From assembly GCF_001713475.1 (NCBI RefSeq), contig NZ_CP016499.1, positions 186,001 to 250,000 on the forward strand: 64,000 nucleotides of DNA, in the 5' to 3' direction. The notes below the pieces were generated by a model. It was not told where the DNA came from and ran no database searches. It saw only the letters and a program-made list of their open reading frames with translations. Made by a program: the position numbers and the translations under genes. This DNA comes from Agrobacterium sp. RAC06. Lineage in GTDB: Bacteria > Pseudomonadota > Alphaproteobacteria > Rhizobiales > Rhizobiaceae. This document shows, in pieces, positions 10,289 to 19,432 of this stretch. Positions within the stretch are counted from its first letter, which is position 1, and every line of letters begins with the position of its first letter.

Positions 10289-10957
10289 TCAGCGGGTGAG
10301 GACGGCGTGCCAGGCATAGCCACGCCAGAGGGGCTCGAATCGCAACTGCAAGCCCTTTGCCGCCGCCCGCTCTTCGAGAACGCTTTTCAGATCCGGGCGG
10401 GGGCTGACGTGGAAGCGGGCGAGCCAGGCCTGCAGACCCTTCTGAAACCACTGGGGCAGGCGCTCCTGCTGGCCGAAGTCGACGATGTGCAGGGATCCCT
10501 CTGAACCAAGCGCTTCGATACCCCGGTCAATGGCCCCCTGCCAGTCGGGAATCATCGACAGGGCATAGGAGATCATCACCCGGTCAAAATGCGGCTGTCC
10601 GAAATCGGCGGCGCAAAATGTCGTGGCATCGGCGACCTCAAGCCTTGGGCGTGATGCCTTGCCCTCGAACTTAGCCTGGGCTGTTGCGAGCATCTCTGCC
10701 GATATGTCGAGGCCAAAGAGGTTTGCATGCGGAAAGTGCCGCCGGGCAAGGGCAAGGTTGCGACCCGTGCCGCAGCCGATTTCCAGGAGTGAGCCGCCGT
10801 TTTGCAGATCGAGACCTGCGATCATGTGGTCTCGACCGAGCAGGTAGTATTTCCGCGTCAGGTCGTAGATATGCCGCTGATAGCGATACATGCGGTCCAT
10901 GCGGTCCGCGTGGTCCTGGCTGGTGGTGGCAGCGAGGGCGGCAGGGCTCTCGCTCAT
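10289..10957 (-). CDS. btaB: BtaB-like diacylglyceryl-homoserine N-methyltransferase
   Basis: A 222-residue class I methyltransferase with motif I LLEIGCGTGRNLAL at 57-70 and the acidic GLDIS following. BtaB methylates diacylglyceryl-homoserine three times to give the betaine lipid DGTS. The N-terminal region (MYRYQRHIYDLTRKYYLLGRD) is typical of BtaB. It overlaps btaA by 4 bases (ATGA), which supports coupled translation and the assignment. Cytoplasmic, membrane-associated substrate. Confidence 0.93.
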   Translation of the reverse strand: MSESPAALAATTSQDHADRMDRMYRYQRHIYDLTRKYYLLGRDHMIAGLDLQNGGSLLEIGCGTGRNLALARRHFPHANLFGLDISAEMLATAQAKFEGKASRPRLEVADATTFCAADFGQPHFDRVMISYALSMIPDWQGAIDRGIEALGSEGSLHIVDFGQQERLPQWFQKGLQAWLARFHVSPRPDLKSVLEERAAAKGLQLRFEPLWRGYAWHAVLTR

Positions 10958-12204
10958 GCGGGCCGCTTCTCATAGATGTGGAAGCCACCATAGATGGCGG
11001 AGCGGTCCTGAGTGTTCAGGGTATGCGAGCGTTCGGGCTCATAATGCCACTGGTCGAGAAGGGCGGGTGCGAGCTTTCCGTTCAGGATGCTGTCTTCCGC
11101 CGCGGTGCGGAAGATGACGCGGGCGCCTTCAGAGGCGGTACGCGTGATTTCGGTCCACAGCTCGTTCAGCTGTCGCTCGTTCATCCAGTCCTGTGCGTCG
11201 AGCAGCACGTAGCGATCGACGCTGCCGGCTGGCTTTTTCGCCAGGAGTTCGGTGAAATTGGCGTGGTGAACGGTCACGCGATCCGCTGTGTCCCGGATGG
11301 CGCGGTAGTGCTGTTCCTGCAGATAGGTGGGCAGAACGCCTTCCTCCGGCTTCGGATAGCGGCGGAGAAATGCCTGCCAGGCGAAATAGTTGTCGCGCAG
11401 CAGAAAATGGCAGCAGAGCTTTTCCAGGCGGTGGCGCAGCACGGGAGCGATCGTCCCGTCGTTGGCCAGCGATGCGAGCTCGTCATATTGCTGCGGTGGG
11501 ATGCCAAGGCCGAAGAGCGAACTCTTGCGGCGGGTCAGCCAGCGAATGAGCGGCTTGTCGAACAGCGGTGCGATGCGGCTGTCGAAAAACATCCGCTGTT
11601 CGCGCAAGGAGCGGGTTTCGGCAAGTTCTTCCAGGCGAACGCCATGGCTGCGGGCGATCAGGTGGCCGACGGTGATGAACCGCCCAAGAAGGCCGGTGCG
11701 GTAGATGTTGCGGTTGAAGACGGAAATTCGTTTGCGACCCGTCAAGCCGCGCGCTTCCCAGTGGCGCCGAGTCGCTGTGTCCAGGTTGGGCGCGATGTGG
11801 CGGTCATACATCCGGACATTGGTGCTGACGCCCTTTTCGCCAAGCAGGCGACGGACGGAGGCGTGGTCGGGCAGGTGGCGGAAGGCGGCAAGCTTCAGAC
11901 GGTTGAGGGCGATATGGTTCGGGTTCAGGTCGACCACATCGATCGAGGCCGGGCGACGGCTGAGATAGGCGAGCATGTTGCAGCCGCCCGAGCCGATGGT
12001 GACGATGCGATGGCCTTCGGAAAGATCCATGGCCTGCATGTCGACCTCCGGATCCTCCCAGATCTGCGCATAGACGAGGCCGGAAAACAGCAGGCCGAAA
12101 AGCCGTTCCGAAAGGCCCGCCGGCGAAAGGGCGGCATGTTGCAGCAATGCACCCTTCAGCTTCTCGTTTCCGCGAAATCCGGCATCGGGTGCAAGCTCAG
12201 TCAT
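10954..12204 (-). CDS. btaA: BtaA-like SAM:diacylglycerol 3-amino-3-carboxypropyltransferase
   Basis: A 416-residue protein of the DUF3419/BtaA family. It moves the aminocarboxypropyl group of SAM to diacylglycerol, the first step of DGTS synthesis. The SAM-binding loop TIGSGGCNMLAYL lies at 69-81, followed by VVDLNPNH. The pair btaA-btaB replaces phospholipids by phosphorus-free lipids when phosphate is short; in Sinorhizobium meliloti the pair is under PhoB. A Pho-box-like site lies 47 bp upstream (12251-12268). It is divergent from the GGDEF-EAL gene. Confidence 0.95.
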   Translation of the reverse strand: MTELAPDAGFRGNEKLKGALLQHAALSPAGLSERLFGLLFSGLVYAQIWEDPEVDMQAMDLSEGHRIVTIGSGGCNMLAYLSRRPASIDVVDLNPNHIALNRLKLAAFRHLPDHASVRRLLGEKGVSTNVRMYDRHIAPNLDTATRRHWEARGLTGRKRISVFNRNIYRTGLLGRFITVGHLIARSHGVRLEELAETRSLREQRMFFDSRIAPLFDKPLIRWLTRRKSSLFGLGIPPQQYDELASLANDGTIAPVLRHRLEKLCCHFLLRDNYFAWQAFLRRYPKPEEGVLPTYLQEQHYRAIRDTADRVTVHHANFTELLAKKPAGSVDRYVLLDAQDWMNERQLNELWTEITRTASEGARVIFRTAAEDSILNGKLAPALLDQWHYEPERSHTLNTQDRSAIYGGFHIYEKRPA

Positions 12205-12250
12205 GTCGATCCGCCCTCTTGTTGGGTTTCACGGCGTGTAGCGCCCGGGT

Positions 12251-12268
12251 GCTACAGTTTGATGACGT
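12251..12268 (-). promoter_or_regulatory. candidate PhoB box before btaA-btaB
   Basis: On the minus strand the site reads ACGTCAT-CAAA-CTGTAGC. The Pho box is two CTGTCAT/CTGTAAC-like 7-mers with an A/T-rich 4-bp spacer; here 5 of 7 and 6 of 7 match. The first base of the btaA start codon is 46 bp further on. Confidence 0.55.
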
Positions 12269-12344
12269 CGTTGACGGCGCGGCGGTAACCGAATTTCAAT
12301 GCATTTTATACAAATTGTCCTCAGTTATTTTAGGGGTGTTTAAC

Positions 12345-13913
12345 ATGATGTTAAGTGAAATCCCGTTTGGGAGGCGACTGCGCTACGGTCTTGCGGGGTT
12401 TCTGGGCGGCGCTGCGGCTCCGGCAGCCATGGCTCTACCCGTTGTGGTGCAGTCCGGTTTTGTCGGTCTTTCCACAGCTTTTCTGAGTGAATGGTCCTCA
12501 CTTGCGGCCATCAGCCTGCCGCTTGTCGGCGCCGCAGTCGGTTGGCGAATCGCCTCCTGGGAGGCCATGCTGCATGAGCGCATCAGTCGCCTCGAAGGTG
12601 GTGCGACGGCGCTTGAGGCTGCCTCACGTTTCGATCGTCTAACCGGGCTTGGAAACCGCCAGGCGCTGAATGAGGCACTCGAAGCCCTGCTGGCGGCACG
12701 TGGTCCTTCCGGCGGTACGCTTCTGCTCATCGATCTCGACCGCTTCAAATATGTCAACGACACGCTGGGACATGCGGCTGGCGACGCACTGTTGGTCGTC
12801 GTGGCCGAGCGTCTGCGCCAGGCTTCGGGCGAGGGCGCGCAGTTGTTTCGTTTCGGGGCCGACGAGTTCGCGGCCATCCTGCCGCAAGCACTGCGCCGCC
12901 CGGTGGCAGAGTTCGTCTGCCTGGCGATCGAAGACGCGCTCGCCCGCCCCTTCGAACTGGAGCAGGGCCGCGTCATGGCCGGGCTTAGCATCGGGGCGAC
13001 GCTCATCTCGCCCGAGGACCGGAACGTCACGGCCTTGTTGCAGCGAGCGGACCTTGCCCTCTATCGCGCCAAGGAGGTCTTCGGCCCCGCCCATGCCTTC
13101 TACGATGAAAGTCTCGCCCGTGAAGTGCGGGAAGGCCTCGAGCTCGAGCGCGACCTTTCGCGCGGCTTCGTCGACGGGGAATTCTATCTTGAATACCAGC
13201 CGATTGTTGCCGTGGAGAATGGCGACGTGCGATCGCTGGAGGCGCTTCTGCGCTGGCGCCATCCGACGAGAGGATTGATCACGCCTGACATCTTCATCCC
13301 TCTCGCAGAGAAGACCGGCATCATTCAGGTGATCGGCAAATGGGTCGTGCAACAGGCTTGCGCCGCAGCCGTAACCTGGCCGGAACCGACGGGCGTCAGC
13401 GTCAACGTGTCGGGCGACCAGTTCAAGGATCCGAACTTCGTGACGCATATCCTCGATTGTCTGGTGGATACCGGGCTGGCGCCCGAGCGGCTGACGATCG
13501 AAGTGACAGAGGCGGTCTTTTCCGTCGATATCGATCTTGTTTGCCGCAGTCTCGCCGAGCTTCGCTCGAGCGGCGTGCGCATCGCGCTCGACGATTTCGG
13601 CACCGGCTTCTCGTCGATCAACAATCTGCGGCTCTTCCCGCTCGACGAACTGAAGATCGACCGCTCGTTTGCGAAACAGATGCTCGAGACCAGCCAGGGT
13701 GCGGAACTCGTTGACCTGATGCACAAGCTGTCGGAGACCTTCCAGATCCGGACCACCATCGAGGGCATCGAGACGAACAGCCAGTTGGATTTCGTCAAGC
13801 GCCTCGGCATCGGCGAGGCTCAAGGGTTCCTGTTTTCAAGACCCGTTGCAGCTGCGGAGGCGCTCAACTACCTGCAGGCCCGGCTCGCGCAACGCGCAGC
13901 GCCCGTCGGTTGA
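12345..13913 (+). CDS. membrane GGDEF-EAL protein, probable c-di-GMP phosphodiesterase
   Basis: A 522-residue protein with two hydrophobic segments near 14-35 and 45-68, a GGDEF domain (about 95-255) and an EAL domain (about 270-515). The cyclase signature is GADEF (171-175) instead of GGDEF, and no RxxD inhibitory site is seen. The EAL side is intact: EAL 299-301, NVS, EVTE, DDFGTG 416-421, KIDRSF, EGIET and AQGF. The likely output is therefore c-di-GMP hydrolysis to pGpG, with the GGDEF domain as GTP sensor. The start was chosen for AGGGG 8 bases upstream; the longer open frame lacks a site. Divergent from btaA. Confidence 0.92.
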   Translation: MMLSEIPFGRRLRYGLAGFLGGAAAPAAMALPVVVQSGFVGLSTAFLSEWSSLAAISLPLVGAAVGWRIASWEAMLHERISRLEGGATALEAASRFDRLTGLGNRQALNEALEALLAARGPSGGTLLLIDLDRFKYVNDTLGHAAGDALLVVVAERLRQASGEGAQLFRFGADEFAAILPQALRRPVAEFVCLAIEDALARPFELEQGRVMAGLSIGATLISPEDRNVTALLQRADLALYRAKEVFGPAHAFYDESLAREVREGLELERDLSRGFVDGEFYLEYQPIVAVENGDVRSLEALLRWRHPTRGLITPDIFIPLAEKTGIIQVIGKWVVQQACAAAVTWPEPTGVSVNVSGDQFKDPNFVTHILDCLVDTGLAPERLTIEVTEAVFSVDIDLVCRSLAELRSSGVRIALDDFGTGFSSINNLRLFPLDELKIDRSFAKQMLETSQGAELVDLMHKLSETFQIRTTIEGIETNSQLDFVKRLGIGEAQGFLFSRPVAAAEALNYLQARLAQRAAPVG

Positions 13914-14003
13914 AAGGCGCGGGATAACTTCAGGCACGCGGCCTGCTCATCTTTCGCCTGTCATCCATTCCTGCTTCGATAGCGGCAACAGGAGGAGAGG
14001 CTG

Positions 14004-15371
14004 ATGCGGAGACTGATGAAGTGGGGCGCACGGGTGGCGGTGGCCCTCGTAGGCATCGTTGCTGTGGGCGCAGCCTGGATTGTCGCATTTCCTCCCGAAC
14101 TTCTGAGGGTCGGTACCGGTTATGCCGCCAAGATCGTCTGCTCGAACGTGTTCATCGCCGGTCGCGACGCCGACGAAGTGCTGCGCGACGATGTGCAGGC
14201 CCCCGGGCACCCCTTGCTCAAACTCGTGCGCGCCGAGGTCGATCTCGAACAGGGCCTGGTGAAAACAGCCTTGCTCGGTGTCGTCGCACCATCGGCCGCA
14301 CTGCATCGCACCGGCCTGGGCTGTGCTGCAGTCGACGAATCCGAGATCGAGGCGGCAAGGGGTCTGTCTGCTCCGCCGGCCGAAGCGGGCTCAGTCGACA
14401 CGGCCCGGGCCTGGCCGGATGGTGACGCAGTGGCGCAGAACGATCCGCGGCTCCAGGCCGTGCTTTCCGATCCCGACCTCCTCGGACCAAGCGCCCGCGC
14501 AGTCGTCGTCGTGAAGGACGGCCGGATCGTCGGTGAAGCCTATGGTCCGGGTTTCAATGCGGAAACACCGCTTCTGGGTTGGTCCATGACGAAGACGGTG
14601 ACGGCCGCGCTGGTCGGCATCCTCAAGGGGGAGGGACGGATCGACGAGAATGCGACGAACCTCTTTGGCGAATGGAACGGTGACAGCCGCGCCGAGATCT
14701 CGCTTTCGGATCTACTCGCCATGCAAAGCGGTCTCAGTTTCAATGAGAGCTATGGCGACGTGACCGACGTGACGCGCATGCTCTATCTCGAACGCGATAT
14801 GGGTGCCTATGCGGCGTCGCTGCTTCCGGCGGCTGGGCCGGGCACGCGGTTCAATTACTCCTCCGGAGAAACGGTGCTGATCTCGCGTTACTGGATGTCG
14901 CGGTTTTCGAACCGGGAGGCGGCGCTCGCCTACCCGCGGGAGGCTTTGTTCGATGTGATCGGTATGCGCAGCGCCGTGCTCGAAGCGGATGCGACCGGTA
15001 CTTTTGTCGGAGGTTCCTATCTGTACGCGACTGCCCGAGATTGGGCACGGTTCGGTCTCTTGATTGCGGAGAACGGACGCTGGTCCGGCCGTCAGCTCGT
15101 CGATCCGTCCGTCATGGCACGCGTCTATGAACCGGCTGCTGCGTCCAACGGCGCCTATACGAGAGGGCAGGCCTGGCAAAATGGTCCTGGAGACAAGGAC
15201 AGCAATTTTTCGCTGCCCGAGGAAACGCTCTGGATGCTTGGCCATGACGGACAGTCGATTGCCGTCATTCCGTCTGATAAACTGGTGGTCGTCCGGCTTG
15301 GGCTTACGCCGCGCCGCCTGGACTACAGACCACAGAGGCTCCTGCAGGCCATACGTGATGTCCTAGGCTAA
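14004..15371 (+). CDS. serine hydrolase of the beta-lactamase/class C fold
   Basis: A 455-residue protein with an N-terminal membrane anchor or signal (about 12-32). The beta-lactamase-type domain has SMTK at 194-197 (nucleophile Ser, general base Lys) and YSS at 285-287 in place of YxN. Families with this fold include class C beta-lactamases, DD-peptidases and esterases (EstB). The long N-terminal region before the SxxK (about 160 residues) is not typical of AmpC, so antibiotic resistance is unlikely. AGGAGG precedes the start. It converges with the SLT gene at 15381, with 9 bp between the stops. Confidence 0.88.
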   Translation: MRRLMKWGARVAVALVGIVAVGAAWIVAFPPELLRVGTGYAAKIVCSNVFIAGRDADEVLRDDVQAPGHPLLKLVRAEVDLEQGLVKTALLGVVAPSAALHRTGLGCAAVDESEIEAARGLSAPPAEAGSVDTARAWPDGDAVAQNDPRLQAVLSDPDLLGPSARAVVVVKDGRIVGEAYGPGFNAETPLLGWSMTKTVTAALVGILKGEGRIDENATNLFGEWNGDSRAEISLSDLLAMQSGLSFNESYGDVTDVTRMLYLERDMGAYAASLLPAAGPGTRFNYSSGETVLISRYWMSRFSNREAALAYPREALFDVIGMRSAVLEADATGTFVGGSYLYATARDWARFGLLIAENGRWSGRQLVDPSVMARVYEPAAASNGAYTRGQAWQNGPGDKDSNFSLPEETLWMLGHDGQSIAVIPSDKLVVVRLGLTPRRLDYRPQRLLQAIRDVLG

Positions 15372-15380
15372 TGAGACGAG

Positions 15381-16346
15381 TTACTGCATCAGATGCAGCA
15401 GGCCCTTACGCTTGGCATCGTAGTAGTAGCCACGGGAGTAGAGGCGGACAGCCTGGTCGTGATCATTGTCGGCGACGACCCAGGCGCCCTTCAGATACTT
15501 GACCGCATATTTGATGTTGGTTTCGGCGTCAAACAGGCCATCAGCAGGGCCGTCATAACCCATGGCCTTGGCCGTGTTGTAGCGGATCTGCATCAGGCCG
15601 TAATTGCCCTTGCTGTAGGCGGCCGGATTGTAGCGGCTTTCGCGGTGCACGACGCGATGCACCAGATCAACCGGGATCTCGTGGAGCCGTGAGTATTTCT
15701 CGATAAGCGCGTTCAGACGCGTCGGGCCAACCGTATCCGGCTTCCGACCCGCATTGGGCACCTGCGGCTCGCCCGGAGGCGACACGTCGAAGGGGTCGCC
15801 GAAGCTGGTGAGCGCCGTCGCGCGCAGGGGGGCTGCATAAGCCAGGACGACGGGAGCCTGTACCGCTGCTGGCGCTGTCGCAGATGCCGGTGCAGGTGTT
15901 GCACTTGCGCCAACGCCAGGAGGGGTGAGCGTCGCTTCGGTCGAAGCTGCCGCAGCCGTCATCTGCTGGCTCCCTGTGGTAACAGGCGTTGTTACCATGG
16001 CCAGTGCATCGGTGGCCGCTGTCTGCGGCGTGGTGGGGGAGAGAGCCGAGGCCTTCAAGGCCGGGATCGGCGCTGCGGTTTCCGTGCCGGGAATGAGTGG
16101 TGCAGGGCCCGGGTTTGCGGCTGCGAGCTCGGCCTGCGTCATCAACGACGCCTGGGCCCCGGCTGTGCCATTCGTGGCGGCCTCGGCAGCCATGGCAGCC
16201 TGCATTTCCGGAGACTTCGGATTGGCGACCGGTGCGGCAGCGAGATCTGCCTTCACGCTTTCATCGATCGCGGTGCATCCACCCAGTCCAGCCAACAGTG
16301 AGGCAGCCATGCAGAGAGCGATGCCGCGGTCAGTTCTGACGTTCAT
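15381..16346 (-). CDS. lytic transglycosylase lipoprotein with SLT domain
   Basis: A 321-residue protein. From the ATG at 16346 it has a short lipoprotein signal ending LAGLGGC; the ATG eight codons earlier is less suitable. A long Ala/Pro/Thr-rich low-complexity linker (about 30-200) leads to a C-terminal SLT (goose-lysozyme-like) domain with the catalytic Glu in HRESRYNP near 234, GLMQI and the DAETNIKYAVKYLK motif. It cleaves glycan strands of peptidoglycan. The closest relative in the window is the small transglycosylase at 20449. The linker could let the domain reach from the outer membrane to the wall. Confidence 0.92.
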   Translation of the reverse strand: MNVRTDRGIALCMAASLLAGLGGCTAIDESVKADLAAAPVANPKSPEMQAAMAAEAATNGTAGAQASLMTQAELAAANPGPAPLIPGTETAAPIPALKASALSPTTPQTAATDALAMVTTPVTTGSQQMTAAAASTEATLTPPGVGASATPAPASATAPAAVQAPVVLAYAAPLRATALTSFGDPFDVSPPGEPQVPNAGRKPDTVGPTRLNALIEKYSRLHEIPVDLVHRVVHRESRYNPAAYSKGNYGLMQIRYNTAKAMGYDGPADGLFDAETNIKYAVKYLKGAWVVADNDHDQAVRLYSRGYYYDAKRKGLLHLMQ

Positions 16347-16479
16347 GCCACTATCCGTTACGAGATGCACGCGAGGTCACCGGCAAATAAGCCGACTGTT
16401 CGTTTCCGTTTCTTAATCTATGCCCAGCATTGCGGCAAGCTTGCGACCTCGGGGGCATTTCGCAGACGCGTTCCGCGGC

Positions 16480-17115
16480 TCAGGCCGCGATCTTTCGATA
16501 GCCGGCCGTAACCGCCTTTGCCGCAATCAGGACGGTGCGGCCGGAACGGTTCACAGTACGGCGAACTGCATGTTTCCTAACGATTTTTCGGACGCGTTCG
16601 GGAAACAGTGCATAGACGATGCAGGACAAGGCCGAGAGGGCAACGAAGGTGGCGCCAAACGCGATCGCCTGGGGAATGAACGGAGCGTCCGGCGTCAGGA
16701 ATTGCGGCAGAAGTGCGGCAACGAGCAGGCTGCTGCGCGGGTCGCGGGATTCGCTTTCGAAGCAATGCGCGATGACGCGAAGCGGTTTTTCCTCCGGCAG
16801 ATTGTCGTTGTCGGCTACCGGTTCGATGCCGGCAGGCGCACGCGCGAGGCCAAGCCCGAAGAGCATAAGCCAGAACAGGCCGACCCACTGGAAGATCGAA
16901 AATGTCAGCGTCGACAGGGCGATCAGGCCCCACGAGATGGCGAGTGTCGCTGCGACCGACACGGCGGTGCCGAGTGCAACGCCCGTTCCCGTGGCGAAGA
17001 CGCTCTTGCGGCCATGGGCCAGCGCATAGGACAGAACCATGCGCTTGGACCGGCCGGGCACGACCAGAAGGGCCGCGGCGACGACTGCGAACAGGATCCA
17101 GGTAGAATGGGGCAT
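16480..17115 (-). CDS. LysE/RhtB-family exporter
   Basis: A 211-residue inner-membrane protein with about six hydrophobic segments. The N-terminal motif VVPGRSKRMVLSYALAHGRK followed by a glycine-rich helix matches LysE/RhtB amino acid exporters. A charged loop near 120-150 separates the two halves. GGAGGAG lies 8 bases before the ATG at 17115, which decides this start over a GTG nine bases earlier. It lies 45 bp after pfp on the same strand and may be cotranscribed. The substrate (amino acid or homoserine lactone) cannot be told from sequence. Confidence 0.85.
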   Translation of the reverse strand: MPHSTWILFAVVAAALLVVPGRSKRMVLSYALAHGRKSVFATGTGVALGTAVSVAATLAISWGLIALSTLTFSIFQWVGLFWLMLFGLGLARAPAGIEPVADNDNLPEEKPLRVIAHCFESESRDPRSSLLVAALLPQFLTPDAPFIPQAIAFGATFVALSALSCIVYALFPERVRKIVRKHAVRRTVNRSGRTVLIAAKAVTAGYRKIAA

Positions 17116-17160
17116 GACACTCACTCCTCCAGGAGAGGAAGCCAGCTTTCGGCGGTCAGG

Positions 17161-18375
17161 TCAATGGATGGGGCGGTACTTCTGCCCGAGATAGTCCATC
17201 ACTTCTTTGAACCACGGCGTGCCGAGGTCGAAAGGCTTGCCACCCTTGATCCGCGGGAACTCTATGGTCCGTAGGCGTCCGCCCTTGTCTTCATCATGAC
17301 CGGTCACGCCCGACACCTTGTTCAGACCGCTTTCGACCGCGAGATCGACCATGCTCTGGATGAGGCGAAGGTCTTCGTAGTTGGCGGGGGCAGAGCGGGC
17401 GTAGTAGCCTGATTTCTGCACCATCGAGCGATCGGCATCGAGCAGCTTGGCAAAGTGCTTCTGGAACCAGTTGCCGACATTGATCGTGTCGAGCTTCACA
17501 TGGCCGAAGGCGTCACGCTTGATTTCCTCGCCGGCCGCCTCCCGGTCGGCGACGATCTCGTCCATGCAGGCGCCTTCCGACACGAAGAGCGTGACGAAGC
17601 CGGTCCGGTCCATGATGTCCTTCAGGCGGGCGGCTTCGCCCTCCATGTCGAAATGGGTCTCGGGAAGATAGAGGCCGTCGATGTTCTTCAGCTCCTGGTT
17701 CATCAGGAAGCCTTCGATGTATTCATTGTGCTGCGTGCGCTGCATGTAGGCGCGGGCGGTGGCTGCTGTCAGCCAGCCGCAGTGGCGGCCCATGACCTCA
17801 TGAATGACCAGCGTGCGTGGCGAAGCGCTCTGTTCGTTGGAAACATGGTCGAAGAATCGGGCGCCGACTTCGGCGGCCGTCCAGGCGCCGAGCGTCTGCT
17901 TGATCGGGTAGACGTCGTTGTCGACGGTCTTGGGCATGCCGACGACCGTCAGGTCGTAGCCGTTGGCGCCGAGATAGGCGGCGAGGTCGGCAGCGGTTGT
18001 GTTGGTATCGTCACCGCCAATGGTGTGAAGGATCGTGACGCCATCTGCCGCGAGCCGTTCGGCTGCGACGCGGAGCGGATTCTGGTCTTCCCTGACCAGG
18101 CCGCGCTTCACGCAATCGGCGACATTGGTGAGCTTGACGCGGCTGTTGCCGATCGGCGATCCACCATAGCGATGCAGCACATGCGCCTTCTCGCGCATTT
18201 CCTTGGTTATCTCGATCTTGTAGTCCATCAGCAGGCCGCGAAAGCCGGACTTGTAGGCGATGAGCTCGATTTCGGGTGCGATGTCGGTGTAGCGCTCGAT
18301 CAATCCGCCGACAGCGGACGAGAGACAGGGCGCGAGGCCCCCGGCGGTCAACATCGCGACTTTCTGCTTGGCCAT
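17161..18375 (-). CDS. pfp: pyrophosphate-dependent 6-phosphofructokinase
   Basis: A 404-residue phosphofructokinase. The nucleotide-site motif is GGDD (TIGGDDTNTT); Asp in place of the Gly of GGDG is the known mark of PPi-using enzymes. The substrate motifs PKTVDND and EVMGRHCGW are intact. PPi-PFK interconverts fructose 6-phosphate and fructose 1,6-bisphosphate reversibly with PPi. Rhizobiaceae commonly carry this form and mainly use the Entner-Doudoroff route, so its flux may run towards gluconeogenesis. Cytoplasmic. Confidence 0.93.
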   Translation of the reverse strand: MAKQKVAMLTAGGLAPCLSSAVGGLIERYTDIAPEIELIAYKSGFRGLLMDYKIEITKEMREKAHVLHRYGGSPIGNSRVKLTNVADCVKRGLVREDQNPLRVAAERLAADGVTILHTIGGDDTNTTAADLAAYLGANGYDLTVVGMPKTVDNDVYPIKQTLGAWTAAEVGARFFDHVSNEQSASPRTLVIHEVMGRHCGWLTAATARAYMQRTQHNEYIEGFLMNQELKNIDGLYLPETHFDMEGEAARLKDIMDRTGFVTLFVSEGACMDEIVADREAAGEEIKRDAFGHVKLDTINVGNWFQKHFAKLLDADRSMVQKSGYYARSAPANYEDLRLIQSMVDLAVESGLNKVSGVTGHDEDKGGRLRTIEFPRIKGGKPFDLGTPWFKEVMDYLGQKYRPIH

Positions 18376-18694
18376 CGATCCTCCTCGGACGCTTCATCGC
18401 CCGTGCAACTTGGGTGTTCAGGTGGCAAATGGATGCGATAGGCGCGGCGGCCTGTAAAGCCAAAAAATCAAGGAAATCGGGCATTTCGCAACCATGCGAG
18501 CTTCAAATCCGAATATAATCGTTTCAATCGCGGCCGGGTGACGGGATGGCTTCTGTGGATAATCGATTGGAGCCCATGCCGGGCGTCGGGACAGCGCGAG
18601 TTCAGCGAAACGGATTCAAGATGAAGAAACTTTAATCCTCGCTATTGGGCCCGGCTCCTTGCTTTTTCTGGGTATATTTGGTCAAGCTTTCAAC
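18376..18694. other. 319-bp spacer between pfp and the J-domain gene, with one DnaA-box match
   Basis: The divergent spacer must hold the promoters of both neighbours. I see no gene. TGTGGATAA at 18554-18562 is a perfect match to the DnaA box TTATCCACA on the other strand, but it is single, so an origin is not supported. The region contains an AT-rich stretch near 18620-18690. Confidence 0.5.
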
Positions 18695-19432
18695 ATGATC
18701 TTCGATTTTGCCTGCGAACAAATATCGTCATTCTGGGACCGGTTGCTCGGCGCGATCGGTGATGCGGCTGGCAATGTGATCGGCAGTATCGTCGAGGCCG
18801 TGCGTACGGCCTTCGAAGGCGATCCGGAAACGCGCCGTCGCGTGTCCTTCTCGGTTGCCATCATCGCGCTCTCCGCGAAGATGGCGAAGGCCGATGGCGT
18901 CGTCTCGAATGCCGAAGTCGAAGCATTCCGCAAGATCTTCGAGTTTCCGCCGGAAGAGGCCCGCAATGTGGCCCGGCTTTACAATCTCGCCCGCCAGGAC
19001 GTCGCGGGTTTCGAGACCTATGCGAAGAACCTCGCAGGCATGTGCCGGACCTGTGACGAGTTTTGCCCGGTGCTCGAGGATATCATCGACGCCCTGTTCC
19101 ACATCGCCAAGGCGGACGGCCTCGTGCATGAGAAGGAACTCGCCTTCCTGTCGCGCATCGCCGAGATCTTCTCAATCTCGGAAGACCGGTTCGCGATGAT
19201 CACCGAACGGCATATCCATCTCGACGGCGATCCTTATGGGGTCCTCGGCGTGCAGCCGTCCGACGATTTTGCGACGATCCGCAAGAAGTACAGGGCGCTG
19301 GCTGCCGAACATCATCCCGACCGACTGCATGCGCGCGGCATTCCGACGGAATTCCACAGCGTCGCCAACCATCGCATGGCCAAGTTCAACGAGGCCTATT
19401 CGGCGATCGAGAAGGCGCGCCGGGCGGCATGA
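18695..19432 (+). CDS. TerB/DjlA-like protein with C-terminal J domain
   Basis: A 245-residue protein. Residues about 35-165 resemble a TerB/DjlA-type helical domain (AKMAKADGVVSNAEVEAF and AKADGLVHEKELAFL repeats). Residues about 175-240 form a J domain with the HPD motif in EHHPDRL, which stimulates DnaK. The start is uncertain: the ATG at 18695 fits the domain layout, while a TTG at 18659 would add 12 residues. It overlaps the amidase gene by 4 bases (ATGA), so the two are probably translated together. Confidence 0.88.
   Translation: MIFDFACEQISSFWDRLLGAIGDAAGNVIGSIVEAVRTAFEGDPETRRRVSFSVAIIALSAKMAKADGVVSNAEVEAFRKIFEFPPEEARNVARLYNLARQDVAGFETYAKNLAGMCRTCDEFCPVLEDIIDALFHIAKADGLVHEKELAFLSRIAEIFSISEDRFAMITERHIHLDGDPYGVLGVQPSDDFATIRKKYRALAAEHHPDRLHARGIPTEFHSVANHRMAKFNEAYSAIEKARRAA

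Noticed and set aside
14004..15371. The beta-lactamase-fold protein as an antibiotic resistance gene
   Set aside because: SMTK is present, but the long N-terminal region and YSS motif fit esterase/peptidase relatives rather than AmpC.
18554..18562. A perfect DnaA box as a sign of a replication origin
   Set aside because: Single box, no cluster, no AT-rich unwinding element and no origin-type genes nearby.
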